This document shows, one piece after another, positions 9,641 to 22,319 of a DNA stretch of 64,000 bases. How positions within the stretch are numbered: the first letter of the stretch is position 1; every line of letters begins with the position of its first letter. The stretch is taken from positions 56,306 through 120,305 of the forward strand of contig WBMZ01005344.1 in assembly GCA_013400975.1 (NCBI GenBank), read 5' to 3'. A program made the translations under genes and the position numbers. Source of the DNA: Atrichornis clamosus. Taxonomy: Eukaryota > Chordata > Aves > Passeriformes > Menuridae. The notes below the pieces were generated by a model. It saw nothing but the letters and a program-made list of their open reading frames with translations. It was not told the origin of the DNA and searched no databases.

Positions 9641-12600
9641 ACTTTTGTCTGTAGCCAAATGAGTGCAGCCCTTCATCTTCTAGTCCCTTTGTCCTAAGGC
9701 CCACCTGGGAAGCCATGGTTCAAGCGCACTCCACTACCCCTGAGTGGTCAGTTTGTCCCATGCTCAGTTTCCTCCAGAACACCTCTCTCCCTAAAGAAGT
9801 CCTGCCAGGCCCCTCCTCCAGCACTTCTTCCTATGGGATTCAGTGAACAGATAAATATAGTTCCAATTTTTGTGACAAGTAGGCCACAGTCACACAAAGT
9901 CCTATGCTGTGCAACAACACCTTGACTTCCCGACAGAACGATTGTGATGACGTTTTAGAGACAATCTGGTGGTATTTAATGATAGTATTTCTTAAAATAC
10001 CAGTGATTATGTTGTTAAGTTCACGCCCCTAGTGGTAACAAAATAAGTTTTTAGAATTAGCTGAGAGAAGTATGTTTGGTACAGTAATAAAGCTGTCCTT
10101 TACCAATAAAATTGGTGTGGTGTTAACACCCAGGAGGTCTGAGTTGACAAATGCAGTTGTTGTTGCCATGTTTAGCTGAAGAAGATTTCTGAAAAATCTC
10201 ATCTTTAGCACCCCTCTGGTATTCAAAAAAAGTAAGGTTAATTAACATTATGCAAGAGTAATAAATTATTATTTTCCTGCATTCTTCATAAGTACCTTAA
10301 TGTTAAATTCTCATCATACATCAGCTGGTTTTGATACTGTTTTTCTCTCTTATTCCTATTTATGCAAAATAGACTCCAGTCCTGATTAGCTGGCTTACTG
10401 TAGGCAGTCTGCTCCTAAAATCTCTATTCCACACAAACCCGACTGCCTATTTCACTGGTGACATGTCCAAATACTATTCCCTTTTTGGTGGATCTTTACC
10501 ATAAGAGCTCTGCCCTGCATACTTTTCCTTCTCATTTTTGCATGCCATGCTTGTACACCAGCTTGCAAGGTCACGGATTGCCAATTGCCCGTGGCAGTCT
10601 GGTGTTCTTGAAGCCTGCTGCTGATCTGCCCTGGGAACTCTCTTGTTGCTCTCCTTTCCCTGAGTGTGGGACTGTGCTGTGTTGACAAAGAGAGAGGAAG
10701 ATATTGATGAACCTTATGGAGAATTAATTGCTGAAATTGAGGTTGTACCACTGCTAGTGATTTTGTTGTCCTTTTGAGACCTGAACTGTCAGAAGTGCTG
10801 GTGGTAGTGCTGGAACTTCTAGACTGGATTGTTGTCATAGAAACAATAAAGACAAGAATAAAAACAAAAAAACCCCCTCACATTCTCATGTCTGTTCCCT
10901 TGGGTTCATCACAGTGCCATAGCTATTGTGCCCTATGCATTTCCCACTGCAAGTCTTTCCACGGTCAGAGAACTTTTCCATGGCTGTGCTCATTGTATGG
11001 ATGCAAAAGGAGTTTATTTTACAGTTGTAATCAGTTCAGAAGCAATTAATAAACATTTTGCAAAATTACTTGTTTGTTAGTATTCTTAAAGAGCTATTCA
11101 CTTTGAATTACAAACCCCAACAGAGTGTGTGAGAAAAACAGCAGAGGTGCTCCAAATACTTCAATAGATACTGTTGTTTTCTGTATTTCTACCTAGCAGA
11201 ATGTAAAGCAAACCAGGCATGATCCTTGGCTTTTAAATTTGTCTCATCTGAGGTGTTGTTTCTGCCTCTGAGGAGCACTTTCCTTTTTAACATGTATGAT
11301 AGCTCCTCATGAATATACAAGTCTTTTCTCAGCACATGAAATTTTTGTCATGTTCTCCCTGTAGAGCCTGAGGAATGAAAGAAATAGGATTGTATTGCTT
11401 CTGCATTTTGTGACTTTTTAATAAATAAATTAGATTTATAAACTATACTGGATGGCATTGGAGATGTGGGAAAATATTTGGGCTGTGGAGTGAAACCAGT
11501 GTTTCCAGATTTTAAGAAAAAAAAAATAATTAGCACAGCTTTCTCTTAAAGGCCCTGTACATTGCTGAGCTGCTCCACTGCTCATCAGAAAAGCAGAGGG
11601 GAAGCATGGTACATTGAGAAACAGCATCTGACCCGCAGTACTTCAGGGAGCACAGAGAGCAGCACACACTTCAAGAAGGTTGTGGTGTGGGAAAGATGGT
11701 GCTATATTGAGAAAAGGTGCTCCTAACTCAGGGAAAGGTGGGCCACAAAAGAGGATTTACGTAACTTTAGTCCATCTGTTTTTTAAAGCCGTTTCATGGG
11801 TACAACTGGTATTGATATTATTGAGAATTGACATTGAGGAATCGTGCTGCCACAGACATGTAGGAGTTGGGAAGCTGGTATATCACCTACTTGCTTGTCA
11901 TTTGTAATTTTGCAAGACTGACGTCTAAACCCCCCTATATTTTTACAACACCCATTCAGGCTTTATACCATCAATCTCTCCTGCCTACTGAGCTCCCAGT
12001 ATACCAGCCTTGAGTTCTTCTTTCTGCAAAGCCTTATCCTCTTGGCGTTTTTAGGTCCCATTTTCCAGGGCTGTGAAGTAATATTGGGATGTATTTGTGT
12101 GTGACAGTGCAAACTACAAACAGCAACTACAGGTCTTGGGCTCTCTCTTAGGAGAATATGAAGTGTATCTGCCTTGCTTTTTGTTTTGGTGAAAACCCTG
12201 CCAGCTTTCTGTTCTATGCTGCCTTCAGTGGGCTAAAGGGGCTGAATTTTTCTTACAGTATTTTATAGAATTTGAAAGCAGTTCTGCTGTGTATACAGTG
12301 TCAGGGGAAAAAAAACAACCTGGGGAAAAGCCAAGTTTAGATAATCAGTTCTTTTTTAAGAATTTGTATCTTTAGTCTATTTTGTTTATTAGAGAGGCAG
12401 AAGGGAATTTTTCACTGCAATCTGACTTCTTTGGACCACTTCTGACAGAGAGTTAATGCTGTGTGGACATGTCCACTGAGGGAAAATTGCTTAGAAATGT
12501 AGGGGAGGATGCTCTCAGGAGTTGTTAACAGCCATCTGTTAATAACCTGATACACTTCTCAGCGACTTTCATGGACATAGTGGCATATGTCAGACCCAGA

Positions 12601-15229
12601 CAATTGTCTCACATCTGCTGCCTTGCTGGCCAGTAAGGCCTGTTATGAAATATCATCTCAATCAGAACATCTATTTCCCAGCTTCGTTTCAAAACCTTGC
12701 ATTATTTCTCAGCTGGGTCCACAGACAGCACAGAAGCAAAGAAGCAGCAACCTTGCTTAATGTTCTTCCAAGCCAGCTGCACCCAGGTAGGATCCACCCA
12801 ACCTAAAATCTCCTCTCAGCACCATTTTCCAGACTGTGGCATGTGATGATGCCTGAAAATGGGAAGTGAAGGAGACTGACCTGCAGACAACCAACACAAA
12901 GCTTTCTTGGGTTCATTTTGACTCCCACCAAGCAGGAAAGGAATTTTGTCACTGAACTTTGAGGAGGAACGGATTCTCAGCTTGGAAACAAAGAACTTCA
13001 GTATTGACAGCATTTTGGGTATTACAAGGATGAAATATCCATTAATTCCACTATTCTGGTTTGGGGTGGAACTTGCAACTGATTTCAGCTGAGAACTGAG
13101 AATAGGTGTTATTTTATCCAGTTAGTTTGGAAAGCAAAAGAAAATATCATGTGTGTAAAATAACCCTGATTTATCCACCTCCTACAGGAGCAGATGCAAA
13201 TGAGCACTGCTCTGCCAGATTTGGCACTTCTTAGCACTTGGAACCTTTCAAATATGCTTTGCAACAGTAGTTAACTAGCAGCAAGTAATATGTTTGAAAT
13301 AAACTTCCAGTTAAATATAATATTTCTGCAGACTTGTATTTTGATATTTTTAATTAATTTAAATTCGTTTTAGTTTTTTTCATTACTTCTTGACCAGAGT
13401 CTTGTCAGTTGTCATCAAATGAAGCATGTTGGTGAGTCACACCTGCTAATTAACTTTGTTCTGTTTGGGTGGGTTTTTTTTCAAATTCACAAGTATTTTG
13501 ATGAAATGTATTTGATTAGTGTTGCAATCTCCAGGAAAAAGAAAATTGCTTAGAGCGGTCTCTAACATACAGGAAAGCTGATTTTATCAAATTACTTGTT
13601 CTTATGCCAGAGAAGGAGAGAGATTTTAAGCTGGTGCTGACAGACAAGGCAAGATGTTACTGTCAGTTGCCTCTGTGTAACTCTACCAATCTCAGTGCCA
13701 CGAAGGTAGCCCAGAGCAGACTTTTGTGTCAGACTTTAGATGCAGAATCTGCTCTGATAAAAACCAAATTGAAGCTCTTCTGTCGTGCCAGTGAAAGCTG
13801 AATCCAACATCTATTTTTTTTCCAGTGTAAATTCTTAAGGCTCCTTTGATGCTCTTTCCTAACCTTTAAAGACCCCTTGCTCCAGAGAAGTGTATTAGTT
13901 ACAGTCATTGTTACCTAGCTGGAAGGACACAGCTGTTCTCCTTTTACACTGTAAATCTTTGCACAGCACTGTCAACTGCTTACAGACCCCGAACTTCCTA
14001 GCAGTGAATCCTACTTAATGTGGTGGCCTTGGGTCCTGCACTAACTTTATTGAATCTGTCCCATCCAATGACTTTAGAATCTCTGTTCCACACTCTGGAG
14101 ATTCACAACTCCTACCCCCCATCAGGCAGACAAATAAATACCTTACATAAGCAGTGGTTATTTGATTTCTTTGACTAAAACATGAGTTTTTAATAGAAAA
14201 TGCTTATGATAACAGTTGTTGAAAGTGGAAAACCAGAATAACTGGGGGTTTTCTGTCTCACACTAGGTTAGACTAGTTCAATCTCTCTCTTTTTCTGTAC
14301 TTTTAAAGAAGCAGTACAAAACTCCCCAAACTGTAGCCACCCTATATAATTTTTCTCTGTCCTTTCCTTATGTAATCTAGTCTTTCATTTTTCTGCTTTT
14401 AAAACTCCCACATTATGCATGGCTCACATCTTTCATTTTTCCAATCAAAATCATGCTATTTGGGAACAGAAAATAATTTTCAAACTGGGCTTACGAGTAA
14501 ATTATCTTCAGTACTTCTGGAAGTATTGATCTAGTTTGAGGAGATAATTTTAGTATCAATCTCTGTAGATTGTTTTGAGATCCTTTGGAAATGGGAGTTA
14601 GGCTTGTCATGTGATGAAACTTGCCCAGAACTACCACTCAGATAAAATGAGACCTGACTCTGGTAAGTACCAGGAAAAACAAGGAAAACACAAACAGCTG
14701 TTACGGGGAAAGCTCAGCCAAGGCTCTGAACTACACCTGTGTTGTTCCAAATGATTCAGGTGTACATCAAAAAGAAACAGAGAGGAACTTGTAAGAACTG
14801 TACATCCTTGCAATATATGAGTGACACCAGAAATGCCCATTAATTAACATTTGGACAAAGCTAAAGCAGCCTTGGCTGACCTGAAAATGAAATAATTGGT
14901 GACTTTCTGGCCGTCTCACTTAGGCAGCAATAAGTCATGAAAACAACTGCTGCTGAGGGCAGTAACTCCATCACACAGAAGGCTAAACTTGAGTTGGAAC
15001 TGGTACATGTACCAGCTGTGCCACCAGGCTGGTCTTGGACACTTTTGCTGGGTGGAGAAAGGGTACTTGTCATGGCCAAAGCAGTCTTGACTTGGGGAAT
15101 TTTATTTAATTTAACTTACCACCAACTAAAGCAAACTTCTGATTACTGACTCAGCCATTGAGAAAAAAAGAAAAATTAAACAATTAAACAAATATTTCGG
15201 TAAACACCTTTTATTCCTCTTCCTCCCAG
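9641..15229. other. Intergenic sequence, no gene recognised
   Basis: Both strands were read. Open frames here (for example - strand 10452-10838) show no domain I recognise and no convincing exon structure. A vaguely retroelement-like look at 10.4-10.9 kb could not be tied to a family. Simple AT-rich tracts are scattered through the stretch. Confidence 0.45.
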
Positions 15230-15399
15230 CTCAATTGCAGTAAAACATAATTCCCATCCTTCTGGGTCCCAACTTACCTTGGTTTTGCCATGCATTACTC
15301 TCAGTCTCTCCCAGTCCCTTCAAGGATGTGATGGCAGTGCAGGGGGCTGAGGCTGGAACGCAGTGGTTTCTCTCTGCCAATCCATGATTTTGCTCATTT

Positions 15400-15530
15400 T
15401 CCTCTGCTCTGGCAGGAGGCTGCAGTTCCTTTGGGGGTTTCCCTGCTCTGATATGGATTCTCCACAAGCCAGAGTCCCTCAGGAGTGCCCCTGCTCTGGC
15501 ATGGAGCTTCTCCTTCCAAGGGTGCATCTC
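15400..15530 (-). repeat. Degenerate tandem repeat of about 45 bp, three units
   Basis: Three spaced copies of a 'CC(C)TGCTCTGg/aYATGGa/AGG'-like motif occur at about 15400, 15442 and 15488. Read on the minus strand, each unit carries 'CCAgAGCAGGG' followed by a Pro/Gly/Lys-type frame (for example YQSRETPKG). This looks like a decayed retroelement or satellite segment. I cannot name the family. Confidence 0.4.
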
Positions 15531-15880
15531 CAACCATTGCGTCCCCAGCAATGACTTCTTCCATGTGTCTCCTCACGTATCTCCTCCCTTTTGTGGGTGT
15601 TGCTCTTTCTTAAATCTGTTTGGGCAAGGATGTCACATTCCCTGTCATGGATCTTCTGCCTGACTTTGACAGGCTGAGGTTTCTGGAACATCCTGGGCTG
15701 TTCACATCCATATCAAAGTTAGCAGGAAGTAGCTGTGACTGCTCTGAGGCAGCTCCCTGACTGCTCCTGCACATGGCAGCCTGGCAGCCCTGCTACAGAA
15801 ACCCTACCAGGCTTTATGCTCAATACAGTGTTCTTGCCCATGGTACCACTTGCAGACACAAATGGAGTTTTCACCTGGAT

Positions 15881-15881
<1 letters not shown>

Positions 15882-15911
<30 letters not shown>
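15882..15911 (+). repeat. (GT)n microsatellite
   Basis: An uninterrupted run of about 14-15 GT dinucleotides, directly visible. Confidence 0.95.
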
Positions 15912-15913
<2 letters not shown>

Positions 15914-18900
15914 CACAGCTAGAAATTGTGAGCCACCCACTAATACCACCTCTCTTAGCAAGCAAAACTTAGATTTTAAGTCACTGAATTGCCCAGCACA
16001 GCTTACCTTCCTTTTAGGATTGTTTCTTTATTACCTTGTTCAAGAACATGCTGCTAGACCAGGTGGCATGTTCAGATCCTCCCTGGAGAGCAAGCTCTGA
16101 CCAAGAGTCCTTTGCAGAGGAGATTTTTGTAGTTTTGTGGTTTGGACAACCCAACACCAACCGCAGGAAGTGGAGAAAATGTTCAAGCTGTGGGAGCAAC
16201 TGACCTACAACACCTGAGTCAAGAGAAGTGTGAGTGCACTACATCAAACTACAGCTCATTCTAGATGGGATGTCCTGCTTATGTGTTTTCTGCTTTCTGG
16301 AATAATATGAGAATATTGCAATAAAAGAATACGCTAAAATATGAACCTGCCTTAGCAGCTTTGTGATTTTTCAAGAGCTCAAAAATTTGTCCAAATACCC
16401 ACTTCATTTTGCCTTCTGGAATAGTCAAAGTTTGCAAATTTTATGAAACATGTTCATGGCAAAATAGGAGAGCAGATTTTAAGTTGCCAAAAATCCCACA
16501 AAATGCAAATGACAAGAAGAAAATACACTTTTTTTTCCCCCAGGCTTGCACTGTGATTTCTTTTTTGTTCCAGAGAAAGAAGGCACTGATAAATGTATCA
16601 ATGAGCTTTGAAGAGAGCTGTTGCTCAAAGACAATTCAGCAGTGTTTTCTTGGCAGTATGTCAAGAGTAGGAACTACCTTATTGTTGCTGGTTCTGGCAA
16701 AGAAATCAGAGCTTTTGGCAGAACAAATGGCAGAACATCAAAATGTTACAATGCTGTGTTCCTAGAGCTAATGAGGGGTTTCTTTCTCTAATGAAAGATA
16801 ATATGAATATACGGAATCCACATTTCAGATTTTGTTGTGTAAAGAGTATAAGCTGCTATGAGAAGTGCTAGAGATCAGGGAGACAAGGCTGTTTTTTCTG
16901 ACACTGTTTCATTGCATGGCCTTGAGGCAAGCCAGTCCACATCTCTGCACCTCCATTTCTCCAGCAGCTGGAGACAGTAAGAGCTACCCTGTGGGGCCAC
17001 TGTGAGTCTGAATAGATCATTTTTGAAAGAACTGAGACTGGAATATAGAACTTATGATATAAGTGTGAAGTAATAAAATGTCACTGCTCATTTTCTGTTG
17101 CATGCCCATTGGAAAAAATGAATCAAGTGAGTGAGATCTGAAATATTCCAATGTTACATCTGAATATTTCACTGGAAAATGGAACAATTCTTATTTCAGA
17201 TTCTAATCTGTATTACCATCTTCTCCATCATTTTAATGCACATTTTTACGTAGTGCATTGCAGCTTGACTCCTGCCTTTCTTGGCTCTCATTCTACAAGG
17301 CATATTTTGCCCCTTGTTTTCTACCTTTTCTTTCCTAAATACTTTATTCAATTGCCCTTCGTATCTGTATAGTGATACCACTCCTTCAATTTTATGCTCA
17401 TTTTTCTCTTGGGCTCAGAATATCTCTAAAGAAAAAGAAGGATCATCCCTGTGTTAACTTCTTTGCCCTGCCATGAATTTTCTGTGTGATACCAGGCAAA
17501 AGCATTTTGGAAGTCCTGTACCTGCAGTCTGAATGCCTGTTGGAGCAACCACCCACTTACTCTAGGGGAGCTTTTTCTGCAATACCTTTGGCATTACTTT
17601 AAGTCCCTTTCACTCCTGCCTTGGAAACCAATGTATTACTTCAGTGCTGGGCCTCCCACACAGTTCTGCCAGGTTCATCTATATCCTGCATTCTCACTAG
17701 CCTGTTCTTACTCCCCTCCCACACCTTGTTCCACCATGCTACTACCTCCATCTTCAATCCACAAACTGAAAATACACCAGTTTTGCCCCTCTCTTTTTAT
17801 CCCAACCCAATCCAGTCCTAGTCAGAAGGGTCCTGCTTTTTCAGGCTCTAATTTTCACCTTCAGTTGCAAAGGGTAGAGAAAGAGGGACCACTGTTTCTT
17901 CACCTCTGAAATATGGCTGCATGTAGTGGGCTACCTCTTTCAAGGTTTCCTATGACAGGATGCTTTCTTGGCATCCTTTGCACTTCATAGATAAGAGGCC
18001 CTTCAGTGGCTGTAGACTTTTCTGAGGGCTACAGGTTCTTTTTTTGCTCCTTTTACACTTGCAAGCTTTTCTGTCATCACCTGAAGCCCATGACTGTGTT
18101 TTACTCTGCGTGTTTTTTCCATCCTGTGTTTCACTATTGATTTGCACTCTTCAGTGGCTATTTTAGGCACACGGCTCCTGACTCCAGTTGCACTGAATGC
18201 ATGTTAGTGCCCAGTGTATGTTTGTCCATCACCCCAAAGGCTGGGTGGGAGCCAGTATGAACTGGTGCATATTTTTCTGTATTTCTTGATTGCCTGTATC
18301 CTTGTCAGTGGCTCCACTTCAGGCGTGTCTGGTACGTGCATGAAGCCCCCTTTTCCTTTCCTTTCTGTACTGTTCTCCAAACTTGGTACCTGTAGGGGGT
18401 GCTGGACTACCCTCTGGGTGTGCAGTGTGTATCACTCTCTCCATTACATCCCCTCTCTTTATGTGCTTCAGGTGAACACTGCCAGACCAGTGTGTTTTGC
18501 ATCTTTGCTGCAATACAAGGCTCGATATAGGAAGCACGTGGTTTTTAACAGTGTATGATGGCAATGCAACCAAACTCACTGTTGTGTGGGGTACAGCTGA
18601 AGACACAGAGTGGCTTTAGACAGGCTACGACTCATGATGTGGCCTGTGCAGCATATGAAGAGGTTTGTTTAATGTGGTGTGAGGCGTGGCATAAAAGGTG
18701 CATACGTCTGTGTACAAGTGTGTGTAGGGTGAGCATGGTGGGGTGTTTCCAGCACGAGGTACAGGAACCAGCCTGCACTTCTGTGTGTTTGGTCAAGGTG
18801 GTGTGTTCACAGGTGTGTGTTCATTGTGGGAATGACGTGTGATGTGAGGCATTTTCAGCCCTGCTCACTGTTTGGCTGCAAAGGGTCTTTGAACCCCAGG

Positions 18901-21179
18901 TAATGAAGACAGGTGATGCTGCTTCATGAGAACACATCTCAGCCTTTGGTCATCTCTGAGAGGGAAGGTGCTGAACTTCAAAGGGTCAGGAAAGCTTTCT
19001 GTTCCTGCTAATCTTGCTGCACCCTGAGAGGAAAAAGGGCAGGTGCTACCAGAGGAATAGTAGGATACTGCAGGACAGAAGAGGCAGAGCCAGTTCAGCT
19101 ACAAGCTGAAGAAAAGGTAAAGGGTTTGCTTCAAGGAGAACTCTATGTTTGTACAAGTACATGCCATGAGCTCCTGATCTCCCTGACACATTAGGAAACA
19201 CTCTTGAGTTCTGCAGGCTGTTGCCACCCTCTTTCTTATGGACAGCTCCATCAGTCCCCTGGGAACAGCATCCATAACGCTGAGCACCAGCAGAAGGGGT
19301 TGTATCTGGGAGAGCAAAGTCAGATTTTCAGAAGCAAGGAAACAATCTCCAGATTTGCTGGCAGTTGTGAGACTTGCTGCCATGTGTTGGGAATGCTGAA
19401 TGGGGATGCTTTTGCCCCAATGTACAGGAAAAAGTTACATCCTCTGCAAACAGGAGGGATTTATAAATGTAGGAATTTACATTCGCTGACCTAAAGGTCT
19501 GCTGCTACATAGAAGTTCTCTATGTTTCTGAATGGTGTGCAGAAGATGGCTCAAGTGATAAGAGAGGGTTGTGACAAAATGCCAAAACAGGATCTTGAGC
19601 TCTGACAAAGACTCCTCTAAGCTGTGGGGGGAATAAAGAGTGGACAGGAGGTGAATCAGATCAGTTTTTCCTTTGGCTAATTCACTACATTCAATCTTAA
19701 TGTAGTTCGAGCAATGTCCTCACTTAAAAATTAGGACCCTTGTGTTCCCCTCCTGCTTCCATGTATCACTATTTATAGCATTTATTAACAATCTTTTAAT
19801 TCCCAAAGAGAAATGCAACATGCAGATGACATTTGCCAGAGCACAAAATCGGGGAGAATCAGACCCTTCCTCTGTAGAAAGGTGCTGCAAGATCCAGCTT
19901 TTTCAGCAGAATACTAATTCCTGTAACACAGATATATCCAGGCCTGAGCTGTGCTTTGGGATGCCTGTAAGTTTCCAGGAACACATATTCCTCCTGAAGA
20001 TTGGCAACACAAGCTGGGGCAGCTGTTTGTGGTCAGCTGTGCTCTGCTTGGATCAGTCCTGCAAGTGCACTGCCAGCAATGAGCTCTCTAGTCACTCTCC
20101 ATGGCTCATCCTGGGGAACATTTATCTGAGATTGAGTGACAACAGATGGACTTTCTCCCTCTGGTAGTCTTATTTCCGTTTTCATCAGTTTCTTTCATCT
20201 CGGACATGACTGTTTTATGGAAGGGAAAGCATCAGCACTGAGAATGATTTGGGACCTTTTATGTTAGTCCATATATAGTCTTCAGAGTGATGCTGTCAGG
20301 CCCTAATGCCTCAAGTGATCTCTTAACTTGGGTAGTCTCTGCTCCAGGAGAATATTTTCTTCAAAAGCAAGCATCAGGATGGCTGGAGAAAGGATCCTGG
20401 GTGCAGGGATTGTGACCAAAGCAGAGTATTAATTACGTAACCTCTCTAAATCAGCTGAGCTCATCGTTTTCCTCAGGCCTTGCTTCAATACCATTTCTAC
20501 AACGCACAGAACAAAGGTTATAAATAAAATAGCCTTTGAGCACAAGCTAATGTTTCACATTTGGACCTGGCAAATGAGATTCAGTAATGTACTCGCCTGC
20601 ACATTTTGTGTTAGAGCCTCTCACATTTTCTGTTTTTACCTACTGACACAAACATGCAAAGCAGCTTAGCAGGTATAAACATCCCTGTGGCACCATTTTC
20701 CTAGGAAATGGGTGAGAAGGGAAGTAGGAGGTGACTACTTAGATATACTTCATAGTGGTTTTCTACTTGAGCCAGTAAACAATACCACAACCCACACAGA
20801 AAAATCTGCACTCTATTTGAAACTGAAATTCAAAGTATTTCAGCTAATCATGTATGCTTTTAGCTGCATCTATGCCCATCTGACAGTAGTCACAGCACCC
20901 TTCTGCCATACAGGGGCAGCTTGTTTAAGTCACGATGGTGGATTTGAGCACAGAAATAGCTGCTATGGGCAGGCTCCAGTGCAGGATGAATTACTGCCTC
21001 TCCCTCAGTAGCAGTAGAAGCTCTCACAGGGGTTCCACTCTGCATGCAGTAGGGAAGAGAAGGTCTTATTAAGCATAGCAACTTTTATTCCTGTGAGTAT
21101 CAGTGTTGTAATTCTTGACTTTAGCCATCCAAGCAGCTCTCTTGCTCAGTGCATGGCAGGGCTGGAGCCAATGGTCACT
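15912..21179. other. Intergenic sequence, no gene recognised
   Basis: No exon with matching splice sites, RNA gene or named repeat family was found. The - strand frame at 17950-18147 and the + strand frame at 19742-20167 are open but have no recognisable content. Confidence 0.4.
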
Positions 21180-21990
21180 GCTCCACAGCATCATCACGGC
21201 CCACTCCTGCCCCTTTGGCCAGAGGGACCCACACACAAACCGCAGGTGACGAGGAGGGAGGGGGAGGGAGTGGCACGTCTGTCACTGCTTCTCCGGACAA
21301 CAGCACACATCCCTTTCCTCTTCATGCACTGCCAGGGCCTGACTCGGAGCCACGGTGCTGAGCAAGTAGCACCCGCTGGATTTGCCAGCTCCCAGCAGGA
21401 CTCCTTCCCCCTCAGCGCACAGATATCCACAAGAAAAGGCAGCCTAATTTGTCACTACTGCAGGCTTCCTTTTCAAGGAGTCCCACAATGCCTCATCTTT
21501 GCTATTCCTACCTTTAGAGGGCTGGAGGCGTGGAGGGACTCCAGGTCTCTCCTTCTCTGCCCACAGCTGAGCCCCAGCTCTGCCTGGGCTGTGATGGCAC
21601 TCTAGGGGTGAGTGAGTGGCTCTGTGAGGGCCGTGGCTGGCACAGCACAAGAGACCCGTCCTACTGCACCAACAGAGGCGGTGAGGCACGGCCAGAGGTG
21701 GTAGTGAGGCCCAGGCACCAGCTCCAGCCATGGGGCTCCTCATGGCGACGAGGCAGGAGTCCCGCCTGCGGGCCAGGGCCAGGCCCAGGCCCAGTGAGGG
21801 CAGGGCTGTGGGCAGGGCTCACGGCCGGGCAGGGCTGTGGGGAGCTGCAGAGCAGCGGTGCGGCAGCAGCACCAGGGCAGTGCCAAGAGTCCTCAGAGGG
21901 CGGAAACGGACAGTGCCAGACAGAGGCCAATAGCCCGGGGCCGTGGGCACGGTGATGGGTCACTGCCCTGGCAGTCAGGACAGTGAGGGC
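21180..21990. other. GC-rich block between the lectin gene and the GABARAPL1 3' end
   Basis: The block is clearly richer in G+C than its surroundings, with short direct repeats of 'gggcagggctgtgg' near 21795-21845 and 'ggcccaggccca' near 21775. Long open frames on both strands follow from the high GC content and carry no known domain. At 21567-21607 a small exon-like segment is bounded by 'tctctgcccacag' and 'gggtgagt' on the + strand. It may be an unannotated non-coding exon, a decayed CpG island or chance. Confidence 0.35.
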
Positions 21991-22319
21991 TGGTGATGCC
22001 CCTGAGGCCCCATCAGCTCGCTAGGACTGTCCCGTGGCCTTAAAATGGCAGAAAATACCTCAGTATCATTATGCATCTTACGACGTTCTGACGTCATCCA
22101 GGTCTAATTAAAGTTCCCATTGGTGGCATGGAAAGACACAGCTAGGTGTGTATGTGACAATATCACCAAAAATAGGAGAGAAGTGACTTGTCCTGGTGGA
22201 CAGGACAGAGTAAATCTGGGGCTATGGGAAAAAGTAGCAGCAAAAGTTCTGGCAAAGCTGTCCCTTTATTTACAAGCCCACATCAGGAAGAAATGCTAGT
22301 CACCCATTTTGCACCAATC

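Noticed and set aside
10452..10838. 128-aa minus-strand frame with Ser/Thr-rich start
   Set aside because: Looked vaguely like a retroelement protein, but I could match no motif and no LTR or neighbouring gene part.
21093..21605. 170-aa open frame on the + strand
   Set aside because: High GC content explains the length; no recognisable domain, and opposite-strand frames are equally long.
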